From NCBI GenBank assembly GCA_902796895.1, contig CADBQV010000073.1, positions 1-9,216 on the forward strand: a stretch of 9,216 nucleotides of DNA, in the 5' to 3' direction. Each line of letters begins with the position of its first letter. Position 1 is the first letter of the stretch. The translations under genes were made by a program, and so were the position numbers. A model generated the notes under the pieces. The model saw nothing but the letters and a program-made list of their open reading frames with translations, was not told the origin of the DNA and searched no databases. This DNA is from an uncultured Erysipelotrichaceae bacterium. Its GTDB lineage: Bacteria; Bacillota_I; Bacilli_A; Acholeplasmatales; Anaeroplasmataceae. Positions 1-5,364 of this stretch are shown in pieces.

Positions 1-126
1 AATAAATTATCTACATTAGAATCTATTTTATCTACATCTACTCATTTCGTATTAAAAAAATATAAGGACCATGGTGTAAACTTATTTAAAGAAGAAGAAG
101 ACGATAGAGTCATGGAGAGTGTCTAA
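1..126 (+). CDS. Lrp/AsnC-family transcriptional regulator, C-terminal end (5' truncated)
   Basis: The reading frame is open from base 1 and ends at TAA 124-126. It encodes the last 41 residues of a protein, starting NKLSTLESILSTSTHFVLKK and ending in an acidic stretch (KEEEDD) and RVMESV. The 'S-T-S-T-H-F-V-L-K-K-Y-K' segment resembles the final strand of the ligand-binding (RAM) domain of Lrp/AsnC regulators, which bind amino acids and control amino-acid metabolism genes. The DNA-binding helix-turn-helix lies outside the window. The stop codon overlaps the ATG of the following aminotransferase (TAATG), which implies translational coupling. An Lrp-type regulator followed directly by a class I aminotransferase is a familiar arrangement in Bacillota, and this supports the call from a short fragment. 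The amino acid sensed cannot be told from this piece. Confidence 0.72.
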   Translation, partial: NKLSTLESILSTSTHFVLKKYKDHGVNLFKEEEDDRVMESV

Positions 127-1286
127 TGCGTGATTTTTTATCACCAAAGGTAGTTAATATTAAACCATCTGGAATTAGAAAATTTTTTGATGTGGCATCA
201 GAAATAAAAGGTGCTATATCATTAGGTGTTGGTGAACCTGATTTTGATACACCATGGCATATTAGAGAAGAAGGTATTTATTCCTTAGAAAGAGGAAAAA
301 CACACTACACATCTAATTCTGGTTTAAAAGAATTAAGACAAGAAATATCTACATATTTAAATAGAAAATATGATTTAAAATATGATCCACTAAAAGAATG
401 CTTAGTCACTGTTGGTGGAAGCGAAGCTATTGATATGGCACTTCGTGCTACAATATGCGAGGGAGATGAAGTAATTGTAGTTACACCATGCTATGTATCA
501 TATGAACCATGTGTCGTATTAGCAGGTGGCGTTGTAAAAACTATCCCTTTAAAAAATGAAAATGAATTTAAATTAACAAAAGAAGAATTAGAAGCTGCAA
601 TAAATGATAAAAGTAAAATATTAATTATGAATTTCCCTAATAACCCAACAGGCGCTATTATGGATAAAAATGATTTATTAGATATTGTTGATGTAATAAT
701 TAAACATGACTTATTAGTTATATCTGATGAAATATATTCAGAATTAACTTATTTTGGTCACCACGTATCTATCGCATCACTTCCTAATATGAAAGAAAGA
801 ACTATTGTTATAAATGGTTTTTCAAAAGCTTTCGCGATGACAGGATGGCGTTTGGGCTATGCTTGTGGACCAAAAGAAATAATAGCTCAAATGACAAAGA
901 TTCATCAATTCGCTATAATGTGTGCTCCAACAACAAGCCAACATGCTGCAATTGAAGCTTTAAAAAATGGCGATGAGGATGTAAGATTGATGACTGAAGA
1001 ATATAATGAAAGAAGAAGATATGTCCTAAAAAGATTAAATGATATGGGATTGAATTCTTTTACACCACGTGGTGCTTTCTATATATTCCCTGATATTAGA
1101 AAATTTAAAATGACAAGTGAAGAATTTGCTTATAAATTATTACAGGATAAAAAAGTTGTAGTTGTACCAGGTAGTGCCTTTGGAGCTTCTGGTGAAGGAT
1201 TTATAAGAATTTCTTATGCATATTCTATTGAAAATTTAAAAAATGCTTTAAATAGAATTGAGGAATTTATTAAAGAATTAAAATAG
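126..1286 (+). CDS. Pyridoxal-phosphate-dependent aminotransferase, class I (aspartate/aromatic type)
   Basis: This 386-residue protein is the usual length for a fold-type I aminotransferase, a cytosolic enzyme that moves an amino group between an amino acid and a 2-oxo acid using PLP. Visible landmarks are the substrate-side GVGEPDFDTP loop (residues 34-43), GGSEA (97-101), PNNPTG (171-176, with N173 contacting PLP), SDEIY (200-204, with D201 facing the pyridine nitrogen and Y204 the PLP oxygen), SKAFAMTGWR (233-242, with K234 as Schiff-base lysine and R242), and FIRISYA (359-365, with R361 as carboxylate-binding arginine). All expected catalytic residues are present. The ATG overlaps the TAA of the Lrp-type gene and has GGAG at 114-117, 8 bases upstream. 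It ends in TAG, the only non-TAA stop seen here. The overlap suggests control by the neighbouring regulator. The exact substrate (aspartate, aromatic or branched-chain amino acid) cannot be assigned from motifs. Confidence 0.93.
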   Translation: MRDFLSPKVVNIKPSGIRKFFDVASEIKGAISLGVGEPDFDTPWHIREEGIYSLERGKTHYTSNSGLKELRQEISTYLNRKYDLKYDPLKECLVTVGGSEAIDMALRATICEGDEVIVVTPCYVSYEPCVVLAGGVVKTIPLKNENEFKLTKEELEAAINDKSKILIMNFPNNPTGAIMDKNDLLDIVDVIIKHDLLVISDEIYSELTYFGHHVSIASLPNMKERTIVINGFSKAFAMTGWRLGYACGPKEIIAQMTKIHQFAIMCAPTTSQHAAIEALKNGDEDVRLMTEEYNERRRYVLKRLNDMGLNSFTPRGAFYIFPDIRKFKMTSEEFAYKLLQDKKVVVVPGSAFGASGEGFIRISYAYSIENLKNALNRIEEFIKELK

Positions 1287-1294
1287 TATTATTT

Positions 1295-1300
1295 GAGGTG
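1295..1300 (+). promoter_or_regulatory. Shine-Dalgarno that sets the prfB start at TTG 1305
   Basis: GAGGTG matches the anti-Shine-Dalgarno sequence well and lies just before a TTG at 1305-1307. An in-frame TTG at 1293 overlaps this site, so it cannot use it and has no ribosome-binding site of its own. Starting at 1305 gives an N-terminus (MEKYEFNKF) that lines up without gaps with the start of Bacillus-type RF2 (MELSEIRAEL). Confidence 0.8.
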
Positions 1301-1304
1301 TCCT

Positions 1305-2402
1305 TTGGAAAAATATGAATTTAACAAATTCGTGACTGATTCAAATAAAAGAGTATCAGATATTCATGAAGCCTTAAAAATTGAAGAAAAAAAGCCAATA
1401 TATTTAAAATTAAAGGAAGAAATTGATTCACCAGATTTCTGGTCTGATCAAAATCATGCAAAAAGTATAATTGCTAAAAGCAATCAAATAAATAATGATA
1501 TTACATCATATGAAAAAGCTAAAAAAATGCTAGATGATATAATTGATACATCAGAATTAGCATTTATAGATAATGAAGTAATGGAATTATTAGATGAAGC
1601 AATTAAAGATTTTAATAAATATATTGAAGAATTAGAAAATAAAGTATTATTATCAGGAAAATATGATTTTAATAATTGTATTTTAGAATTTCACCCAGGT
1701 GCTGGTGGTACAGAATCTATGGACTGGGCATTAATGCTTTTTAGAATGTATCAAAGATTTTGTCAGGATCATAAATTAAAATTTGATATTTTAAATTATG
1801 AATATGGCGATGAAGCAGGTATTAAAAGTGCATCTGTAATGATTTCAGGTGATTATGCATATGGTATGCTTAAATCTGAAGAAGGTGTTCATCGTTTAGT
1901 AAGAATATCACCATTTGATTCTAATAAAAGAAGACATACATCATTTTGTTCTATAGATGTCGCACCTGAAATTGAAGAAGCTGATGATATAGTTATTAAT
2001 GATGAAGATATAAGAATTGATACATATCTAGCATCAGGTCATGGAGGACAAGGTGTAAATACAACATATAGTGCAGTAAGAATTACACACCTTAAAACAG
2101 GTATTGTTGTAACATGCCAAAATGAAAGAAGTCAGCTTAAAAATAAAGATATCTGTATGAAGGTATTAAAATCTAAATTGATGGAAATAGAAATAAAAAA
2201 GCGTGAAAGTGAAATGAAATCTATTAAAGGCGAACAAATGGCAATTAATTTTGGAAGCCAAATCCGTTCATATGTTTTTACACCATATACACTAGTTAAA
2301 GATCATAGAACTAATTTTGAAATGTCTAATGTAAATGCTGTAATGGATGGCGATTTAGATGGATTTATTTTTAGCTTTTTAAAGATGAAGGCGTCAAATT
2401 AA
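1305..2402 (+). CDS. prfB: Peptide chain release factor 2 (RF2)
   Basis: RF2 reads UGA and UAA stop codons and triggers hydrolysis of peptidyl-tRNA on the ribosome. From TTG 1305 the product is 365 residues, a normal RF2 length. Visible parts are the helical N-terminal domain with the conserved PDFW segment (43-46), the HPGAGGTES motif (130-138), the stop-codon-reading SPF tripeptide (202-204), which marks RF2 rather than RF1, and the catalytic GGQ (247-249). The C-terminus has the usual GSQIRSYVF and KDHRT segments. The gene is a single open frame: at the position of the classical programmed +1 frameshift (codons 24-25, bases 1374-1379) it reads TTA AAA, with no in-frame TGA. The residues around GGQ differ from common RF2s (SGHGGQGVNTTYS rather than SGAGGQHVNTTDS). 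It lies 18 bp after the aminotransferase and 1 bp before recX, so it is cotranscribed with both. Identity is secure; the TTG start is likely. Confidence 0.95.
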   Translation: MEKYEFNKFVTDSNKRVSDIHEALKIEEKKPIYLKLKEEIDSPDFWSDQNHAKSIIAKSNQINNDITSYEKAKKMLDDIIDTSELAFIDNEVMELLDEAIKDFNKYIEELENKVLLSGKYDFNNCILEFHPGAGGTESMDWALMLFRMYQRFCQDHKLKFDILNYEYGDEAGIKSASVMISGDYAYGMLKSEEGVHRLVRISPFDSNKRRHTSFCSIDVAPEIEEADDIVINDEDIRIDTYLASGHGGQGVNTTYSAVRITHLKTGIVVTCQNERSQLKNKDICMKVLKSKLMEIEIKKRESEMKSIKGEQMAINFGSQIRSYVFTPYTLVKDHRTNFEMSNVNAVMDGDLDGFIFSFLKMKASN

Positions 2403-2403
2403 T

Positions 2404-3003
2404 ATGATAGTTAAAAATATAAAAAAAGTATGTAATCAAAATAAATATGATATTTTAATTGATGATAATTTATATAGATTAAATGAAGATATAGTAGTAG
2501 AATATCGTTTAGTTAAAAATAAAGAATTAGATTTAAAATTATTAAAAGAAATATTGTCTGAAAATGATTTTAATACAATATATTTAAAAACAGAAAAATA
2601 TGTTATTAAATATTCAAAAACTAAAAATGAAGTAATTAAATATTTAAAAAATAAAGATATATCTTTAAATGTTATAAATAAAATTGTAGATAAATTAGAA
2701 TCAAAAAAATTAATTAATGATTCAAGCTTAATTATAGATACTATCGATTATTATATTAGACATTCATATGGAATTTTATATATTAAAGAAAAACTATATC
2801 AAAAAGGCTTTAATAAAGAATTAATAGATTTAAATATAGATAATTATGATAAAAAATTATATAAAGATAATTTAATTAAGCTATATAATAAAATCAAAAA
2901 TAATTATCAAAAATATGATTCATATACTAAAAAAAATAAAATCAAAATGTATTTATTAAGAAGAGGATATGAATTAGATATGATATTAAAGCTAGATTTA
3001 TAA
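2404..3003 (+). CDS. recX: RecX-family regulatory protein (RecA modulator)
   Basis: This 199-residue, lysine-, asparagine- and isoleucine-rich protein fits the RecX family, small helical proteins that bind RecA filaments and modulate recombination and the SOS response. The N-terminal part (NKYDILIDDNLYRL, 13-26, followed by VVEYRLVKNKELD, 31-43) resembles the beta-rich start of Bacillota RecX. The core of three-helix repeats begins at SKTKNEVIKYL (71-81) and continues through KLINDSSLIIDTIDYYIR (102-119) and GILYIKEKLYQKGFNKELI (123-141). A last repeat, KKNKIKMYLLRRGYELDMI (176-194), ends the protein. Length and repeat order match the family, although the sequence is very divergent and AT-rich. 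The ATG is one base after the prfB stop; the nearest purine-rich site, AAGG at 2387-2390, is rather far at 13 bases, so translation may depend on coupling to prfB. recA is not in the window. The family call rests on motif pattern. Confidence 0.8.
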   Translation: MIVKNIKKVCNQNKYDILIDDNLYRLNEDIVVEYRLVKNKELDLKLLKEILSENDFNTIYLKTEKYVIKYSKTKNEVIKYLKNKDISLNVINKIVDKLESKKLINDSSLIIDTIDYYIRHSYGILYIKEKLYQKGFNKELIDLNIDNYDKKLYKDNLIKLYNKIKNNYQKYDSYTKKNKIKMYLLRRGYELDMILKLDL

Positions 3004-3030
3004 AATAATATTAAAAATTACATAAATATA

Positions 3031-3066
3031 AACAAGACTCAGTTTAAAATTGAGTCTTGTTTTTTT
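3031..3066 (+). terminator. Rho-independent terminator of the aminotransferase-prfB-recX operon
   Basis: A perfect 11-bp stem pairs AACAAGACTCA (3031-3041) with TGAGTCTTGTT (3051-3061) around a 9-base loop. It is followed by an unbroken T tract (3060-3066). It lies 28 bases after the recX stop and separates this operon from the glycogen genes. Confidence 0.93.
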
Positions 3067-3127
3067 AAAAAATAAGTAATATAACATTTTTTTGTTTATA
3101 GTTAATTAATCATATAAATAAGGTTAT

Positions 3128-3156
3128 TTTTCTATTTTTAATAGCAATTTTATAAT
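3128..3156 (+). promoter_or_regulatory. Candidate glgB1 promoter
   Basis: A perfect -10 hexamer TATAAT is at 3151-3156. The hexamer 17 bases upstream (TTTTCT, 3128-3133) is a poor -35, so the call rests mainly on the -10. An alternative pair, TTTACT (3175-3180) and TAACAT (3198-3203) with 17-base spacing, is also possible. In such AT-rich DNA, chance -10 matches are common. Confidence 0.3.
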
Positions 3157-3168
3157 ATCACTTTTTTT

Positions 3169-3203
3169 ATGTTATTTACTCGTTTTAATAAATGTGATAA
3201 CAT
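3169..3203 (+). promoter_or_regulatory. Candidate operator upstream of glgB1
   Basis: The 7-bp arms ATGTTAT (3169-3175) and ATAACAT (3197-3203) form a perfect inverted repeat around a 21-base centre. The centre contains ACTCGTTTTAA, with the only CpG of the whole intergenic region at 3181-3182. A similar CGTTT core precedes glgB2 (5335) and glgP (7412). Central CpG is typical of LacI-family operators, which often control carbohydrate genes, but the regulator is unknown and the symmetry here is modest. Confidence 0.28.
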
Positions 3204-3249
3204 TTAATTAAGAGATAAATTTATTAATTTTATAAAAAGGGAGGCTTTT

Positions 3250-5226
3250 ATGTATAAATTATTAGATAAATTTCCTGAACTTAAGCCATTTGAAGGTGAT
3301 ATTAATTTTAGAATGGATAGGTATAAAAATAAGCTTTTACAGCTTGTTGGTAAAAAAGGAAAATTAATTGATTTTGCCAATGCACATAACTGGTATGGAT
3401 TTCATAAGGTAGATGGTGGATATATTTATAGAGAATGGGCACCAGCTGCTGATATGTTATATTTAACAGGTGATTTTAATGGATGGAACTGGACATCAAA
3501 TCCACTAAAAAAATTAGATAATGGAAACTGGGAAATATTTTTAGAAGGAGATACAATTAAAACTGGTAGTAGAGTTCTAACAATCGTTAAAAATGGTGAT
3601 TCACTTACTCAACATATTCCTGTATATGCTAGAAGAGTAACACAAGATTGGGTGACTAAAAGTTGGTGCTGTGAGGTTTATGATGAAAATGACTTCACAT
3701 GGAATGATGATGGTTTTTATAGTAATGAACCACCAGTAATTTATGAAGCACATGTAGGTATGTCATGTGAGGATTATAGAATATCAAATTATAGAGAATT
3801 TGCTGATAACATATTACCTCATGTAAGAAGCTTAGGTTATAATACAATTCAATTAATGGCAATTATGGAGCATCCATATTATGGTTCATTTGGCTATCAG
3901 GTAAGTAGCTTCTTTGCTGCATCAAGTAGATTTGGATATCCAAATGATTTGAAATATTTAGTTAATAAAGCACATGAAATGGGCATAAGAGTGTTACTTG
4001 ATGTTGTTCATTCTCATGCTGTTAAAAATACACTTGAAGGTATTAATTTATTTGATGGAACTGATTATCAATATTTCCATCATGGTGATTTAGGAAATCA
4101 TCCATCATGGGATACTAAATTATTTAATTATGATAAGGTTGAAGTTTTGCATTTCTTATTAAGTAATTTAAAATTTTGGATGGAAGAATACCATTTTGAT
4201 GGATTTAGATTTGATGGAGTAACATCAATGTTATATCATAGCCATGGACTTGGTGAAGCATTTGATAATTTAGGTAAATATTTTACAATGAATACAGATG
4301 TTGAAGCAGTAACATACTTACAGCTTGCAAATAAGTTGGTTAGAGAAGTTAACCCACATTGCTTAACTATCGCAGAAGATATGAGTGGTATGCCTGGAAT
4401 GTGTGAAGCGATTGAAGATGGTGGAATCGGATTTGATTATAGACTTGGTATGGGTATTCCTGATTTATGGATTAAATTAATTAAAGAATATAAGGATGAG
4501 GATTGGAACTTAGGAAGAATTTGGGGCGAGCTTACAAATAGAAACCAAAGAACAATAGCTTATGCAGAAAGCCATGATCAAGCATTAGTTGGTGATAAAA
4601 CAATTATCTTTAGACTTGCCGATGCAGAAATGTATACTAACATGGAAAAGGGTCGTCATACATATACAATTGATAGAGCTACAGCCCTTCACAAAATGAT
4701 TAGATTATTAACTATGGCTGCAGGTGGTAATGGTTATTTAACATTTATGGGTAATGAATTTGGTCATCCTGAATGGATTGATTTCCCAAGAGAAGGAAAT
4801 GGCTTTAGTTATCATTATTGTAGAAGACAATGGAGCTTATTATATAACCATAATTTAAAATTCGAATACTTAAATGATTTTGACCATGATATGATTCATA
4901 CTGCACTTTATTATCATATTTTTGACCAGTACTATCCATACTTAAGATGGATTCATGAGGATGATAAGGTTTTAGCATTTGAACGTGGAGGATTATTATT
5001 TGTATTTAATTTCTCACCTACAAATAATTATTCAAATTATACAATTCCAGTAGGTGATGCATGTGATTATGATGTATTATTTAGTAGTGATGATTATAGA
5101 TATGGTGGCTTTGGCCGTGTGAATAGAGATTCACACAGCGCATTCCAACCTGGTATGGAAGGAAATATAATTAAGCTATTTATTCCTCAAAGAACATGTA
5201 TTGTTTTAAAGCCAAGAAATAGATAA
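3250..5226 (+). CDS. glgB: 1,4-alpha-glucan branching enzyme, GH13_8 (eukaryotic-like) type
   Basis: This 658-residue enzyme would cut alpha-1,4-glucan chains and reattach them as alpha-1,6 branches in glycogen. It has an N-terminal helical segment and CBM48-like domain (about 8-150, with REWAPAA at 61-67 and LTGDFNGWN at 72-80), then a GH13 (beta/alpha)8 barrel and a C-terminal beta domain. GH13 motifs are DVVHSH (251-256), DGFRFDGVTSM (317-327, nucleophile D322), TIAEDMSGMP (373-382, acid/base E376) and AESHDQALVG (439-448, stabiliser D443). Segments such as IQLMAIMEHPYYGSFGYQ and GNEFGHPEWIDFPR closely resemble human GBE1 and plant branching enzymes, which places it in subfamily GH13_8 rather than with classical bacterial GlgB. 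It has its own terminator, and a second branching enzyme follows. The start has AAGGGAGG five bases upstream. No secretion signal is visible, so it should act in the cytoplasm. All catalytic residues are intact. Confidence 0.95.
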   Translation: MYKLLDKFPELKPFEGDINFRMDRYKNKLLQLVGKKGKLIDFANAHNWYGFHKVDGGYIYREWAPAADMLYLTGDFNGWNWTSNPLKKLDNGNWEIFLEGDTIKTGSRVLTIVKNGDSLTQHIPVYARRVTQDWVTKSWCCEVYDENDFTWNDDGFYSNEPPVIYEAHVGMSCEDYRISNYREFADNILPHVRSLGYNTIQLMAIMEHPYYGSFGYQVSSFFAASSRFGYPNDLKYLVNKAHEMGIRVLLDVVHSHAVKNTLEGINLFDGTDYQYFHHGDLGNHPSWDTKLFNYDKVEVLHFLLSNLKFWMEEYHFDGFRFDGVTSMLYHSHGLGEAFDNLGKYFTMNTDVEAVTYLQLANKLVREVNPHCLTIAEDMSGMPGMCEAIEDGGIGFDYRLGMGIPDLWIKLIKEYKDEDWNLGRIWGELTNRNQRTIAYAESHDQALVGDKTIIFRLADAEMYTNMEKGRHTYTIDRATALHKMIRLLTMAAGGNGYLTFMGNEFGHPEWIDFPREGNGFSYHYCRRQWSLLYNHNLKFEYLNDFDHDMIHTALYYHIFDQYYPYLRWIHEDDKVLAFERGGLLFVFNFSPTNNYSNYTIPVGDACDYDVLFSSDDYRYGGFGRVNRDSHSAFQPGMEGNIIKLFIPQRTCIVLKPRNR

Positions 5227-5236
5227 ATATAAATGT

Positions 5237-5276
5237 AAAAGATACTACTTTTTATATAATTGTAGTATCTTTTTTT
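5237..5276 (+). terminator. Rho-independent terminator after glgB1
   Basis: The stem AAAAGATACTAC (5237-5248) pairs perfectly with GTAGTATCTTTT (5262-5273) across a 13-base loop, and runs into seven T (5270-5276). It lies 10 bases after the glgB1 stop, so glgB1 can be a separate transcript from glgB2. Confidence 0.92.
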
Positions 5277-5289
5277 CGTTATATTAATA

Positions 5290-5318
5290 TTGTTAATATT
5301 AATAATATATTGTATAAT
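5290..5318 (+). promoter_or_regulatory. Probable glgB2 promoter
   Basis: TTGTTA (5290-5295) and TATAAT (5313-5318) are separated by 17 bases, a near-ideal sigma-70/SigA-type promoter. It lies just after the glgB1 terminator, with a start site expected near 5325. This gives a leader of about 40 bases before ATG 5365. Confidence 0.72.
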
Positions 5319-5334
5319 ATAAATATATTATTAA
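5299..5334. repeat. Perfect 13-bp inverted repeat around the glgB2 -10 box
   Basis: TTAATAATATATT (5299-5311) and AATATATTATTAA (5322-5334) are exact reverse complements, and the 10-base centre holds the TATAAT box. A second perfect inverted repeat, TATTAATATT (5282-5291) and AATATTAATA (5295-5304), is centred on the -35 region. Both are pure A/T, so chance is a real possibility, but their placement on the promoter suggests operator DNA. Confidence 0.5.
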
Positions 5335-5340
5335 CGTTTT
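5331..5340 (+). promoter_or_regulatory. Candidate operator core upstream of glgB2
   Basis: TTAACGTTTT has a CpG at 5335-5336, roughly 10 bases downstream of the predicted transcription start. It shares CGTTTT with the glgB1 upstream site and CGTTT with the glgP site. A repressor bound here would block the promoter. No clear dyad is centred on this CpG, so support comes mainly from the comparison. Confidence 0.27.
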
Positions 5341-5350
5341 AAAAAAATTG

Positions 5351-5356
5351 AAAGGA
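5351..5356 (+). promoter_or_regulatory. Shine-Dalgarno that sets the glgB2 start at ATG 5365
   Basis: AAAGGA is 8 bases before ATG 5365. An in-frame ATG at 5356 overlaps this site and has no site of its own, so the longer form adding M-I-C is unlikely. Confidence 0.8.
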
Positions 5357-5364
5357 TGATTTGT

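Larger units (their letters stand above)
3067..3249 (+). other. Intergenic region upstream of glgB1; no gene seen
   Basis: About 180 bases of nearly pure A/T with no credible open frame on either strand and no recognisable RNA gene or riboswitch. It must hold the glgB1 promoter. The only CpG in the region, at 3181-3182, sits in a possible operator. The strong ribosome-binding site AAGGGAGG (3237-3244) lies five bases before the glgB1 ATG. Confidence 0.7.

Noticed and set aside
1293..1304. Upstream in-frame TTG giving a prfB product four residues longer
   Set aside because: It overlaps the GAGGTG site needed for initiation and does not fit the RF2 N-terminal alignment; TTG 1305 fits both.
3067..3249. 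Riboswitch or small RNA in the glgB1 upstream region
   Set aside because: Apart from short AT-rich dyads there is no stable structured core or known riboswitch consensus.
5356..5364. Upstream ATG for glgB2
   Set aside because: It lies within the Shine-Dalgarno of ATG 5365 and adds only M-I-C, which has no counterpart in the family as far as I recall.
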